From the NCBI GenBank assembly GCA_950106755.1, contig OX467091.1, positions 10,681,538-10,745,537 on the forward strand: a stretch of 64,000 nucleotides of DNA, written 5' to 3'. Below, piece by piece: positions 50,928 to 64,000 of this stretch (positions are counted from its first letter, which is position 1; each line of letters starts with the position of its first letter). The stretch comes from Climacium dendroides. Taxonomy: Eukaryota; Streptophyta; Bryopsida; Hypnales; Climaciaceae. Position numbers and translations under genes: made by a program. Under the pieces are notes generated by a model, which searched no databases, was not told the DNA's origin, and saw only the letters and a program-made list of their open reading frames with translations.

Positions 50928-53900
50928 ATGAATTTTCTGTTGCGCAGCACACAGTCGAGTGTACCGGCAGTGGAGGCAGTTCCAGCGCCCGCAGCAGCTC
51001 CGGAGACGACGAGCGGGGACAATAAGGGGGGCTGGTTGGAGTCGAGTGCGTCGTGGCCAGGGGCATTGAACGCGGGAGGGGCAAGTGCGGGCGGGGATTA
51101 CGGGGCAAGTGATGAGGCGCGCTTGATTCCGGGTTCGGCGAAAATGAGGACGCGTATTGCGATTGAGGATCACGCCGATGTGCCTCCCGGCGATGGAGCC
51201 ATCTTGGTCCCATTCCGTAAGGGATTCAACCACTTCTTTCAGAGTTTTCTGGAATTCGTGAAATTAGGGTTTCTGTTTCAAGTGGATTATTGGTGCGATG
51301 ATGGGTGTGTGATTGATGACGGCTTTTCTATAGTTGGTTCTTGAGATTTGGTACTATTGGAAAACGACTCTAGATTTCTTCGTTTGGTTAGTAGACGTGT
51401 CTGGAAATTGGAGAGTTGGCTTAACTGCAAGTCTGACGACTGTAATAAATGTAGGTATCATAGAATTGACCTGACTTCTTATGCAGTAGGAGAGGAGTGA
51501 TTTTGGTTTTGCAAGACATCATTGAGTTTCAGATCTTTTGGAATGAAATGTTGTGAATGTTGAATGGGGATGTTCACGTTCTTTCGGGTGTAGATATTGG
51601 AGTGTTCAACTTTGAACTTGTTTCCTATCCCTTTGCTTGGGTAATGGCATCACATTCAATTGGTTGTTGAATTGATTGTTGCTCACTTTCGCCTTGATTC
51701 TGTGAGTATAGGCTAGTCCTCTTGTTAACTTGCTTCTTGTCTTCCCAGTTGGATTATGGCGCTTTATTGAGTTGATTGTTACCAGTTTCACCTTGCTTGA
51801 GTGATCATCAGCTAGTTCTCTTATTACTCATCGTGGAATATGATAACCGACGCTTGGGGTCCTTAAAGTTCCTCTGTTGTGATTGGTCACTTATGAGTTC
51901 GTCATTATCCGCTTTCAGCATCCATTCTTCAAGGTCTGAAATCCACAATTGATAATGTGTTTTGAAGTAGAGGTGACTGGTGGATTACTACCGCTTCTGT
52001 CTTCATTTAGGGTTGTGGGAGGTTATTGGAAGAAGAGATTTTGGCAGTATTTGTGTATTTGGGAAGCAGATTGGGGAATTGAATGGATTTTTTGTGGTGT
52101 CATCATCAACAGAATTAATTACATACTTCACAATGCCGATGTGGTCTATTGCAGAGGCTTTATCTGAGGATTGGTATGAGGCTCCCACTGTGGCATCCCT
52201 CTTGAGCCTGGACCGCCCATTTATATTTCCGGGTATGTTATCTTGTCTCCATACACCTCTTTCAATTCACAACTTTCTTTAGCTAAAGCCATCAAATTGT
52301 AAATGGTAATCATCTTGAGTTTATATGTTTGTGATAGTAAGATGCTAGAGAGAATTAGCGGATTGGAATTTACCCAACTTTTGAGGGTGTCTGGTAGATG
52401 GGCTATAGAATGTTACATGTTTGGGCAGATAGAGATTCCCTTCAATGGTCTGATTAAATTGGTTTGATCTCTTGAGTGCATTCGCCTCTAAGTTCCCTAA
52501 TGGCGAAAAATGGCTGCTTTTATTTGAATAGGAGTTGAAACACATCATTTAAGAACCTTCAAGGAAGGTAACAAGATGTACCGATAGACAGAAGGAATCA
52601 TACTCACCTTTTTAAATTATAGAATTATGTTTTGAAAATTATAGATATATGTTTTCACCTATTCTTATCTTGGGCTCTTTGGGGTTAGAATTGGAGTTAT
52701 TTATGTGTTATAGCTATTTGGTGAAAGTCCTTTGTGGACGAGCAATTTGGGGATCACTTCATTCTAAGCTTATACTTTTGCTTTGTCCTTTTACTGCTCC
52801 ATGGGCTTACATTGTGATCATTGGGATGTCAGGAGAGCAGTTTCACATCATCATTCATATTTCGGTTCACCATCCAGAGGTTCCGGGTACTATTACTCCT
52901 TTCAAGGTCGCTGCAGCTATTGATAAGGGATCACAGTCTGCAGATCAGGCATCAGATTCATTACAAGATCCTGCACACTCTTCTCAGGAAAATCTTTTAG
53001 ACAATCTGAAGATTAAGACTCCGAAATCGGCTAAAAGTTCCTTGAAAGGGAAATGGTTCAATACCACTCCAGGAGGGAACCTTGTTGCAATTTCGGAATG
53101 GCTTGATGAACAGCAATCAGAGGAGGATGGCGCCCCTTCTGAAAGCCAAAGAAGGAGAACTGCCATGCTGCTAGAGAGTTTCAAAAACTCTCATTTTCAC
53201 GTTAAAATAGGCAGAAAAGCAGATGTAAAGCCACAAGATTCTGAGGATGAGGAGGGACCTGATAGAGACAGTCCTGCCATACCACACGGATGCAGACCTG
53301 TGGTGACGGAGGATGGTAAATTTGAACCGTTATCTGCAGGTGGCCTGGCTAGGGGATCCAGTTCTTGTTGGTCTCTTCAAAATGGAGATGTGGTGGTAAG
53401 TTATCGTGCCATACTTTCTTCTCTTGTTTATAAACTTTAACATACGAGATAGAACAGCAGTTTGGAATGTGATCCTTAATTAGTTTTAAATTAAACCTCG
53501 TATGTCTAAATTGAAGATTTATTTAACGATTTGATCTATTTAGGATTGTTGCATACAGTTTGGAGAAGTGTAATCATCTACTTGGGACCTGAAAAGACTC
53601 GTGCGTTTGAGAAATCCGCAACCTTAGAATATGTGGAAAAGCTGCAACGGAGGGATTGAGCAAGTGTCTGATCAGCAGTTGGCAGAGTGCAGGTGTTACT
53701 TCAAGTCACCATGGCTTCAGAATTTTTATCAAATTCTGCAGAGCTTGAGGTTCTGCAGTACGAGCCTTATGTAACGCCCCCCGCATATCCGATGGACGTG
53801 CAGTCGCAAGAGATTCCCTGGAACCCCTCGGAAGGGCTGCTTCAATGGCTTTTGCCGCTGGATCGACCTTCATCTCCCCCTCCTCCACCTGCCCCAGCGC

Positions 53901-56900
53901 CTCAGCCCGTTCTTACCCCCAGTCCTTCCGGTAGACTGTCATTCTCCGGTGGAGGGAATTCAACTTTTTTCTCCTTTTCACACGTTCGCAGTTCCTCAGT
54001 GGGATCTATGGCGACTCCTGTTCCTCCCCCCGTAGTCAATTACACAGCACCTCCACCACCTACCTATGGTCCTGAGGAATGGGGTCGGTTCTCCTTTGAG
54101 AAGTATTCACAAGGAGAAGTAGGGAGCGAAGGACTCCTTTCATTTCGAGGAGCTGCGCTTGAACCCCAACGATTCTCAAATCATTGTGGTCTTCCAGGAC
54201 CTTACGTCCCTGGAAAGAGGTGGAAACGCACGTTGGCCATTCTGCAGCCTGTGAGGCTGGAGTCCTACTTCGCTGACTGTAACACTCAGGACCTGATTTG
54301 CGTCCTTATTGAGGTTTTTTCCTCCCTAGATGCCTAGACCGTTCACTGTTTTGTTGTTTCTATTATAAATGTTTGTGCTGTTTTGTGGTTGTACTCTATG
54401 AATTTATATATCTTTTTAGAATATAACCCGACACTCTCTTTATTGTTTGAGTGCAAATAGCTGTGCAAGCTGAAAATGCATGTATTTTTCCGTGGGAGTA
54501 TATACTTGTAGCAATTGCTGCTGATCTTGACTGGGTTCATCGTTGACTTTTGCAGAATTCATTGCCAGCTACAGGAATGACGGCAGATGTTGTAATCTAC
54601 ATTGACTCTGTTAGTATTGTATGCCAGTCTGCCTCGTCAGGAAGCCCCCCGCTGCCTGTTCCCGTTGCTTGTGTGGAGGTGGGAGAGGATCATAGCTTAC
54701 CAGGTCTTGAACTCAGGTTGGTGGTCTGGTCAATCCTCTGAAATTCCCTTCATCAACAGATTTTTGTTCCTGGTTGTAAAGTCTTCTTCTTAATATACTT
54801 ATATTTGAAATTCCAAAGATGAAAATTTAGATTTTCAGCCAGTGCCTAAATTTTACTTCAGATAAGGGTAGAAAAGATGTTTTTATTAGGCTCTCCTTTT
54901 CTGGACGTTGTCTTTCATTAGTTTGGAATGCTTAATTAAACAACTGCTTGGGGTTGTGCAATAATGAATTACCCTAATTGGTTCCTGTATGGATTTTCTC
55001 TTTTCTGGCAGGCCGGGTGAACAGCACTCTTTTATTTTGAGGCCTGTAAGTCAAGCATGGAAGCAGCCTATTATGGATGATGGCACACTGCAAAATCGTC
55101 CATTCCATGATGGAAACGGAAACATCAAATCGAGGCGCGGTGGCAATTATGAGTTGGACTGCGGTGAATATGCCATCCTTGTTTCGTGTCATTGCAGTCA
55201 CACAGGTAAGACCTTCTCATAATCGATTTCTATGAAGAAATTGCTTCCAGAAGTGTTCAAGATTGCTGCATCTACTATATCCTTGAAAAAGAGATCTATG
55301 GCAAGCGTTTTTGTTCATGTTTTGCTGAGTGATCCACCTGATATTAATGATGAATATTGCCTAGGGTAACTAACAGTGGATGCTTGAAATGGGTCTATCC
55401 TTCCAAGCTTGTTGTCCCGAGGCTAAACGTTAGAGTTCTCTTATCAGAGTCGAGACTCCACTTCAAGCATTCTCTCGCTTGGCGACCTCGCCCTCCTCGA
55501 GATTTACTGTTATCTGTAGCCCTTGAAAACTACTCTCCAGCAAAGCTATCCAATGAAAGTCTGGCACAGTTGACACCTCAGGTGTGAAAACCCTTTTGTT
55601 TTTCTTGATCGCCCATTCTTCTTTTTGCCTTTTGTTGCTAGTTTTGGAGTTTCTTTTAATTTTCAGGTCAATTAGACTTTCTTGTTGTACCACTGAGGTC
55701 AACTTGTTCGAAAATGGATAACGTTTGAATAACATCGTTTATCTGGTAATCAGGTGGTGAGTGTTCAGGCAACAAATTTAACATCACAAGATATGAATTT
55801 AACATTACTTGCACCCAGCTCTCTGGCTGCATCCACTCTCTCTGGTGTTTCCGTTCCAGCTAGTGAAATCCTAGTCTCGAGCAAAGGCAACGAACAACAG
55901 CAGTCACTAACTGTACGGGAAGTTCTTGCAATGGAGGATGAAGCATCTAAGCCCAAGCTGACTCCTCAGCTGTCATCTCGAAGAATGTCTCTACCTCCAG
56001 TCCAGCCTATGGAAATGGTCCTGGGTATAAAGCCCACAGTGCTCAAAGAGCGTATCATCTCTAGTTCAGATGCTGCAGCAGACAGTGGTTCTGCTAGAAC
56101 TCATCTTTGGTTGCAGAGCACCGTTCCACTTGGGTATATTCTGCTCTGCCTCTATTAGTTTAAACTGTATTCCCTCTGCAATTTTGTTCGTCATTGAACT
56201 GTAGTCGTGCCAGGTATATGAGTTCTAATTCTTTTTTAACTGGCGAATATGACATGACTTTCTTTGAATATTTACTCAACGCCAAAGTTTTGGGAACAGC
56301 ATGTTAATGTGAACTACACGCTTTATTTGGGAGCAATTATGGTCCCAGTTTCTTCCTGTTGCTCAAATTCTAGGCGCTGGATATAGAGTCTGAGTAGCAC
56401 AGTTGCTATTCTGTTTTATGTAATAACCGACCATAGTTCCTTCTGATGAGAGGCTGAAAATTATGTCATGGTGCAGGCGATTGCCCCCGCATGCGACTAC
56501 TGCCGTCCGATGTGAACTTCTTCCGCTCACAAGTGGCATCATCACGCTCGACACCCTGCATATTGCAACAAATGAGCATGGTAATTCTATTTTCTGGTTG
56601 TCACATTCAACTTGAAGGGACAAATGAGCTTCTGTATCATCTATTCACGAGTGGACATGTTGTCCAATCAAATGTGTACACAATATTAAAGATTTTCAAG
56701 ATTTACTTCGAATGTTTAATTATGGAGTATGCAATTAGATAGGGGTGAGTGTATTGTGTCTTACCGTCGTGTATGCTCACTTTTTGCGTAACTTTTCGTG
56801 GTGAGCAGCTGTCACATGCCCTTAGGCATTGAATCCCTTTTAGAATGGCATGATTCAGAAGTGCCATTTCCGGTCACTAATTGATGTGTGTTGTTGTGGT

Positions 56901-56978
56901 GATGCAGATGCTTTGTACATTCCAGAAAATTCTTTGCAAGTTTATTGCACATCGAGCCTCGCCAGTGTGGTCTCTTGA
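50928..56978 (+). CDS. Plant-conserved protein of uncertain function (TRIPP-like?), 10 exons
   Basis: Ten plus-strand exons join in frame through GT-AG introns: 50928-51216, 52155-52232, 52833-53395, 53693-54313, 54556-54716, 55012-55205, 55448-55581, 55754-56133, 56477-56580, 56908-56978. The product is 864 residues. It begins MNFLLRSTQ, has a low-complexity Ala/Gly/Ser leader, then SLLSLDRPFIFPGEQFHI and ITPFKVAAAID, a Pro-rich stretch (about 355-420), GLPGPYVPGKRWKRTLAILQ, FADCNTQDLICVLIE, DVVIYIDSVSIV, RPGEQHSFILRP and GIITLDTLHIAT. These blocks match, from memory, a single-copy plant protein family without catalytic motifs. I tentatively link it to TRIPP, a TRAPPII-associated trafficking factor in Arabidopsis, mainly on the beta-rich C-terminal pattern; the gene structure is much surer than the name. 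The start at 50928 is chosen because MNFLLRS is the conserved beginning of the family; an in-frame ATG lies 39 bp upstream. Confidence 0.85.
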
Positions 56979-59900
56979 TTGAGTTTACATGAACCATTTA
57001 TTCAATCAACAGGGGTCCATATTCAACATTAAGTCATAACCCTCCAGACGAGAGTCTGTGCAATTCGAGGGTTGCCTTTGGCGAGTGCGGATGTAGACCC
57101 CTGTTTCGTTTAGGAAGGACTCTAATGTATACTACAGTTCATTGGGAGGATTTTGAAATTGAAGAACTTTGCGATATTATGAATGTCCAGTTTTATGCCC
57201 CTGGTTTGTATGAATGACGTGATTTTCTGGGGTGGTTATGTTACTCTGCTGCTGATTTTCGTTACAGTTTGGGATTGGAATCGCTCAAACCAAAGTTTGG
57301 AAGCGCTGGGCATGATGCTGTTTACGAGCATGTTTTACGTCTATGTTGAGTTTTGATGTGCAGTGCCTAATTGCCAAACGGGTGCATCAGAACTGCCAAT
57401 GACTAGGGACCTCCTTCCAAACTTCCACCGCCACCAATGTCACCAACGACTGGTGAGCTTGGGTGTATTGGGAAATTGAGTGTCTGAATGTGTTCCAATT
57501 TTAGGCTTGCAAGAGTTTACAAATTTTGTGCTACATAGAGGTGCGTGCATGAGGTCACAAATGAGTAGGTACCTAGAAAGTGATTGAGTTCATTGTCATT
57601 GGTTAACTTGCAGAATTCCAGCCCCTCCCCCCCCCCCCCCCCCTTACAGAAGATGCTTGGAACCAGGGCCAGGGAACGTGGCAGTTTCTGAGAATAAGGT
57701 ATGTCTGGGACTCTGGGCCCTCTATTTGCGTAATAATTCCAGATAATATTCAAACACTTAACGTACTCTTGAATCAGTGTCATGGACATTGGATCCTCAT
57801 GAGCGTTTCTAGATGTGTCGTGGATAACGCTGATGGAATCAAGAACTATGACTTTGGGAAAATACTTGTCAGAAGAACAAATATTATTTTTGCAATCCTT
57901 TTCATAAATAGCTCATGTGCATACTTCTTTTTTTTTAATTGTGATAAGCCATGGCCCACATTCTGCTAAGGCGGGCCCATCAGTCCATGTTCTACATCCA
58001 ATTTTGTAGCCGATTTCTGTCTCTAGTGTTTTGTCTTGATCTCCATATATGAACTAGGAATATGATAAACTGAACTTTTACCACATGGTTTGTTTGACAT
58101 TACTCACTTAGCACACTATTTTGACTCCACATTAAGCTCAGTGGATCTACTGTCGATGGAATAAGATCTTACACGCAATTCAAGAGACCTGTATGTTAGG
58201 TTTGATTGGCCAAGCCATTGGTAGAGACATAGGTTGATTAGGCCCCAACTCATTTTGATCTAATTTTGATTGAACAGGAAGGAAGGTTTAGGCGGTGAAT
58301 TCTGGAATAGACAGTCTTTCTATAGTTATCGTACAAAAGTAAAAGATATGCATCATCGTGAATATTCTTCATGCGACTCAAACTTGAGTGATGTTCATTG
58401 ATTCTTTACTACCGGATAAAATGCCAGGGCTTTCCATTTTCTATTTGTAATCAACCAATCATTTACTTGCTGATTCATTTTGGTGCTTGGATTCGCCCCC
58501 CAAATGCTATTTTCACTTTTTTAATGGTTCTATTTGAAGCCAACAGAAGCAAATTCTATTTTTCTTACCCGTGCTTCGATTCTCTGGAAAATCTGGTGGT
58601 TCTACTGATGAACTGATTAGGATCAGAAATCTACAGTAGGTGCAGAATGAATAATTTTGTCTATTTGCATGGAAGGACACCATGTATGCAGGCCGGCATG
58701 ATTTTAAGAAACCATATTATCTCATACATAGAGACGGAAGTGCTGCTACAAGCCGACGGCGTCTTTTGATAATAGATGAAGTTAGTGAGATTTCATTTGA
58801 TGTTTTCAAAATGCTTTTGAGTTTTGGGGGGGCCTGAGTTCACGACAGTGGATAGTCAAAATCGTTTAGTGGTTACTCTTTGTATTCATTCTTCAAGGCA
58901 AGTTGGTTAACCTTTGAGTGCCCCGGTGCCTCAAATATGGCCTCTCAAAACTCAAAGATCTCCTTGTTTGACCATTATAATCTTTTGAACGGTATGGTAA
59001 AAGGATGTGTCCTTTTTCTTATAGCTCCGGCCCTATCTCTACCCTATCTCTACTATCAATCGGTACAGTCAATTTATGTGGATCTCATTTTACATGATAA
59101 TTTGATTGGAATGAATTGAGAAGGGTCTGAATTTTGGCAAATACAATCTGGGTGCTTAGGGGTTAAATGCTTGAAAGATTTCAAATCATTTGGAATTGTA
59201 CAACATATAGGAAAAGAATAGAAAGTAGAAGAAAATAGAGAATGATTCAAAATATTAAATTGTTAAAAATTTATTTTTGGATTTGAAAAATGTCAGTTCC
59301 AATGGTTGTAATGTTGCAATAAATTATCTATGTTTAATGTTTTTTATTTTTTTTCAAAAATATTAAAAATTGAGTTAAATAAAGAATTTTAAAGTTTATT
59401 TTAGAGTATAAATTTTATAAACTACCTACAACTAAAATTTCTCATAACTTTCATCTCATTAATCAAAATAGAATGACTCAAATTTTTATTTTAAAAAAAA
59501 TCTATTTTTAAAGAAGTTTTTTTTGGCCTAGACTACTTGTCAAATATTGAAAATGACATATCATACAATAATTTTTTAACCATGTAGTCAAAAGTTATGA
59601 AAATTGTTGGGCCTTAAAGTTATTCCTTGGGCACATGCTGTATGAAAATTTCAATGAAAAGAAATAAAAATTCCACTTGTAGTGAGTTGTTCAAAATTGC
59701 AATATTGTCAAAAAATGTTGTTTGGTCCTTTAGGGGTTAAGTTGCTAATTGGAAAGGTTTTCTTTGATGCACTATTATTTTTTGGTAGGCTATGGTGAAT
59801 TAGATTATTTATTTATTTTTTGAAACTTTTTAGGTAATTCTTTATTTTCATTATCTTCGTGCTTTGTTTTGTGTGATTTTCATAAGTATTGCAAGAGTTA

Positions 59901-61017
59901 CAAATTTTTATTTATTTTGGAATTAAACATAGGCAATTAGGGCAAGTAAGATTTTAGAAAAAAATTAGATTTCATTTTACTTGTTTATGTATGCATGGCA
60001 AGCTTTGAATCATTCTACTTTGATTCATGAAATGAAAGTTATTCACAAAGTTAATACTTGAAATAAAAGAACTAATATTGTTTTACAAAATAATATTTTA
60101 GGATTCTTTTTGCCTTAAAGCAACTAAAAGATTTTAGAAATGGAAATAGAATTTAGTTAAATATTGTGGATTTGATAAGTTTGGTCATTTAAGGGTGAGG
60201 AATGGCCAAAACAATTAAACAAAGACAATGCGCTATTCAACTTGATTGCAATAAGCCTTCTATTTACTATTACTGGAAGTATTGTAACAAAAAGTCTAAA
60301 TTTAATTTATATTAGATAAGCTTATTGCTATCAATTATCTAGTTTTGATGTTTATAGGACTCTCATTTGTGCCACTCTCCCAATTAATTTTTAGTAGGGT
60401 GTTTAAATCATTTTTTTCAAGTAAGCAATTGAATGCTATTGTTAAAAAATGACATCAAATTCACATTTATCTATGAATGATTTAAGGTTGATAAAAATAT
60501 AATTCAATATATGTAAGTTGATTTAGTTGGGCTTAATTGTCAAATAATATTTGTCAGAATATATGTAACTTTAGTCAATAAAAAAGGTGTTTTTAGAATG
60601 TTGAACTTGTGCTTTTAAAACATTCATGAAATGGAATTAGGATGGTAGATAATTGATTTTGAACCTTTTTAAGATGATTATGACCTCCATTTACTAAGGG
60701 TTTTATATTCTTGCATTAAGCATGCTTACAAATTCATGTTTTTATCAAATTAACATGATTCCACATGTATTTTAGCCAATTCAATTAATTCTTACTTTAA
60801 AAAATACAATCAACAATAACACATTGCACAAGATATCCAAATTACAAATCTAGTGGTTATAGGTTGTTCTATCTTACATTTGAATTGAAATGATGTAAGA
60901 TAGGAGGATTATAAAGTATGGGGCTCTAAAAGCATTCTTTAACATAGATGTACATTTGGCTTTTTCATTGCATTGACAATGTACAAATAGTATACATTTC
61001 AATTTCAAAAATTCAGA
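56979..61017. other. Downstream intergenic region; no gene
   Basis: It contains a C-run of about 17 near 57628. The ORFs at 57769-57969, 58398-58616 and 58880-59119 show no domain. From 59100 on it is AT-rich, with a TCCTTTAGGGGTTAAGTTG motif (59732) as in the desert repeats. Confidence 0.45.
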
Positions 61018-61635
61018 CTTGGATTCGATGTCAAATCCATTTTTCTTTGAGGAAAATTTATTGAAAAATATATTAAGGAATTTAACCTCCTCAAATTTAG
61101 TTTCAACTCATAAATGGACTTCTATGGGAAAAATATTGAATTTAAAAGTATTTATAAAATTAAAAAGTTATAAATTATTTTTACTTTTGTTCTGGTTGTG
61201 GCAACAACATTAGATACACTAGTCTATATTAAGTTAAGTTGTTCATTTATTTTGTTTTGTTTGTTTGATACACTAAGATCTAAGAAATCGTAAGGTGTTT
61301 GGTGGCATCCTTGGTACTGTTGAAAAGTTCTTTGTAAGTAGGGGTGCTGGGTGCATAGACATTGTTTCATGGCATTTGGACCTATGTTGTGAAAGTTATT
61401 GCATTTCAAAGTTTTGTGAATCATAACATAAAATAAAATAAAATAATTTTTTATTTTGATGAAACCATAACATTCACATCGTATGTTCAAATGCCACAAA
61501 ACAAAACCCTTGCATTCCTTTCTGCAATTTCAAAATATATTTGAAAAGTAATCATAAAAGATATTGAATTTCAAAGTTTTTACAAATTAATTTTTTTTTT
61601 CCTGTGGCAACGGCACAGGGCACACTAGTAAACTA
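61018..61635 (+). repeat. Two related segments ending in CACTAGT
   Basis: Segments ending at about 61225 (TGTGGCAACAACATTAGATA followed by CACTAGT) and 61629 (TGTGGCAACGGCACAGGGCA followed by CACTAGT) share their last 100 bp or so. GGCAACGGCAC...CTAGT resembles plant Helitron 3' ends (short hairpin, then CTRRT). No hairpin is convincing in the first copy. Confidence 0.35.
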
Positions 61636-64000
61636 TTACATAAACTACTACTACGTTTCGTATGCATGCAAGGGTGGTGATATTGCAAATGTTGTAACCT
61701 TTGAACTATTAGTATTAGTAGTATATTGCAAGAGCAACAGCATTTCGACGTGATCGACTGGGAAGTTTTAAATCGAACCGGTGCACGAGGCCCGCACTGC
61801 CTCCACTAACTTGCGAGTTGCGAGGCAAAGCCAGCGACTAACCTTTGGTGAGTGAGTACTTGAATTCTTTATCAATACCAGGATTCCAGTCTCCAATCCA
61901 GAGTCTGGTCAAGCCAAGCAATGCGACGACTTGAGTCATGAGAGATATTGGCTACTTTAATTGGTAAGCATTCGGGGTCTCACTAGCTCCCTGCATGAGT
62001 AAGACAGTGAGCACTGAAGTTGAAACAGAACTCCGCTAAAAAGGTGTCATATAAGTCCCGATGCTAATAACTTCAGTTGCTACTTGCTGTCATCTCTCCA
62101 GCCCCACGTACACGTGCAGGGCTGCAGGCAGCCTGTCGGAATGCTGTTTTTCTCAGACAGTTGAATTCAAGTTGAATTCAAGTTCGCCGTCTTTGATCGA
62201 TCGATTTGATCATTAGTTTTTAGTTGAATCTTCCTGCTTTGCTGCCGCTTAGTTTGGTCTGGAGCTCTAGTCAAGCAGTTAACTCTGACGATGGATACTA
62301 CTTGCAGATTAGGAATCATGACTCCGCAGGTCGATCGACATTGAGGAGACTCGATCAAGTGGTCAAGATGAGTGATATTAATGAGAATCCTCCAAACTGG
62401 GTAGCACTAAGATTGACTAGCGTTACTTGCATGCTTACTGGTAATTGGTGATTGGGGAAACGTAAGTTACTACAGTAGATCGATCGACACGGCCTCCATC
62501 TGCATGTCCAATACAGCGGTCAAAATACATTGAATATATTTGCGCAAAAAGATTAAAGTGGACAGAGCTCTGACTTACTAAAAGCTAGGCCTTGAATAGA
62601 TTTGAGGATGCAGACAGTCGTCTTCTAATGTGTGAACTCCATTAATGTCTTGTCGAAATATATGGGGAGATGATGTGCTTATCTTCGATTCTTCACCATT
62701 GACCGCAGTTACTAGTTCGAACGAGCTTCCGGAACATGGCTGAACAGATAGATTCCTGGTGTAATGACTGCGACCACATTGTGAGGCGCTTCTTTCGCAG
62801 GTAGTGAGTTCATGCAGGATTCGCACTTGGCGTCCGATCCTGCCCTGGTCCCTGGATGCCGGTGTTGTTGAATGCTTGCATTTATTACTTACGACAACTA
62901 GCCTGTTACGTTTCAATTCACTAGTGCATGCATGCAAGACCCGGAGCACCGAGCGTAACTCACCACCTAGTGCAAGCGTACGTGCGGGTAAGCTTCGACG
63001 GGGCTAGTTGGGTATCGTCGACTTCAACAAGTGGGTTTTAATTTGCTCCTGCACTGTGACCACTTTCCGCATGATCATGGTCACGTCGGATGCTAGATTC
63101 TCTCGAGCGTGTCCACCGTACCGGCGTTAAAGTGACAAGTCCCACTCGGTGGAGTGTGGTGCGGGCTAATTGAAAAGCAGGAAAGGCGAACGGGGCCCGG
63201 ACCAGGGATGATTGAGATAGTCGGATATATCAAGTAGTCACGTCTCTTTGTCTCCGAATGACGCCTTCCAGGTAGGTCAGCTCACTACTTCTCTTCAAGA
63301 TTAGTCGGCTGGAGCGTGGGCTTAATTAACTAACACACTAATTAATTGCGTGATGACGTCGAAGTATTCCATTCCATTCTAAGCCCTTGGACTGGTGCGG
63401 AATATTTCGCTCTATGTCAGGTCGATCGACTGAGACGACGCACGGTACCACTGAAGTGTGGTCCGGCCTTTCACATCCTTAATTCCTCCTTGGAATGACT
63501 CCAAAGCGCTTGCTTAATGTCTGCAATAATATTACTTTTACACAAGTTGAGAAGGTGATTCTGGTTTAGTGTACTCTGAATTTTCGGCTCGGTTTAGGTG
63601 TGAGAAGGGGAAACGGAACGACGATGAGACTCTGCTACTGTTACTGTTTAGTAAGTTCAGAGGTCGGGGCGCTTACTCGATACGTTCAGGGATCGATCTA
63701 TTGACTATACTGCTAAAGATTCAAATTTTTATGCTGTTTCCTGGGTGCACGAGAAACGCGAGCAGGCCGAGTTCAACCCATGCAGGTGTATCAGGCGCGA
63801 AACGAGTGGCGATGGTACAAAGCACTACTGTGTAAATGTTAAAATTCTCTCACTAGTCGGACACATGGAGCTTCCGCATTCGGCAGCAGTCACAAGAACA
63901 GGAGGGAGCAGAATGAGCAATTTCTATACAAATCTTTTTAGCAGTAGAGTCTTGTAAGTTCTAGACGTAAAAAGTGAAAAAAATGGAGGTAAATCAATCT
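61636..64000. other. Higher-GC intergenic sequence to the window end
   Basis: Composition is closer to genic DNA and GATCGATCGA motifs recur. ORFs of 60-123 codons, the longest on the minus strand at 62578-62949, show no domain and no joining exons. This may be the promoter side of a gene outside the window. Confidence 0.4.

Noticed and set aside
50854..51233. Two overlapping minus-strand ORFs of 119 codons
   Set aside because: Both lie opposite the GC-rich first exon of the 864-aa gene, which is supported by splicing continuity with nine more exons.
57628..57645. C-run as a regulatory feature
   Set aside because: Homopolymers here and the G-run near 21797 are more simply explained by slippage or assembly uncertainty.
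62578..62949. 123-codon minus-strand ORF as a gene
   Set aside because: No recognisable motif and no supporting exons; length is compatible with chance in higher-GC DNA.

Overview
The window looks like nuclear DNA of a land plant. Two multi-exon genes and one three-exon gene use GT-AG introns that preserve the reading frame across every junction, all three encode plant-type proteins, and the long AT-rich spaces between them are filled with Ty1/copia and Ty3/gypsy retrotransposons, solo LTRs and small inverted-repeat elements. I cannot name the species. The motifs of the best-preserved gypsy element are unlike those of the common seed-plant lineages, which makes a bryophyte, lycophyte or fern worth considering, but this is weak evidence.

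Layout. 0.7-3.8 kb: complete minus-strand cytochrome P450 gene (3 exons, 508 aa). 5.1-5.6 kb: foldback element with a sister copy at 39.5-40.0 kb. 8.1-15.5 kb: decayed minus-strand Ty1/copia element whose reverse transcriptase is split right after the YIDD motif by a solo gypsy LTR (9565-11387). 15.5-24.9 kb: very AT-rich gene desert with dispersed repeats and an inverted-repeat element with CTAG ends. 25.0-38.9 kb: a nest. An unclassified CCGGA-rich element with one long ORF is cut in two by a 9667-bp Ty3/gypsy element (26856-36522) with 1707-bp LTRs differing at four positions; it is flanked by a CCGG duplication and sits exactly inside the outer ORF. 40.7-45.1 kb: complete minus-strand GH1 beta-glucosidase gene (12 exons, 508 aa), whose first intron holds three decayed tandem copies of the end of exon 1. 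45-50.9 kb: repeat relics, including a gypsy RT fragment and a small inverted-repeat element. 50.9-57.0 kb: complete plus-strand gene (10 exons, 864 aa) for a plant-conserved protein of uncertain function, possibly related to the TRAPPII-associated protein TRIPP. 57-64 kb: no gene found.

The three host genes have no evident functional link. P450s and GH1 enzymes often act in specialised metabolism, but the two genes lie 37 kb apart with transposons between them, so a cluster is not supported. The best second looks are the nested unclassified element, the nearly identical LTRs around an interior with several stops, and the tandem exon array in the GH1 gene. All exon coordinates were worked out by hand from splice signals and frame continuity, without transcript data.
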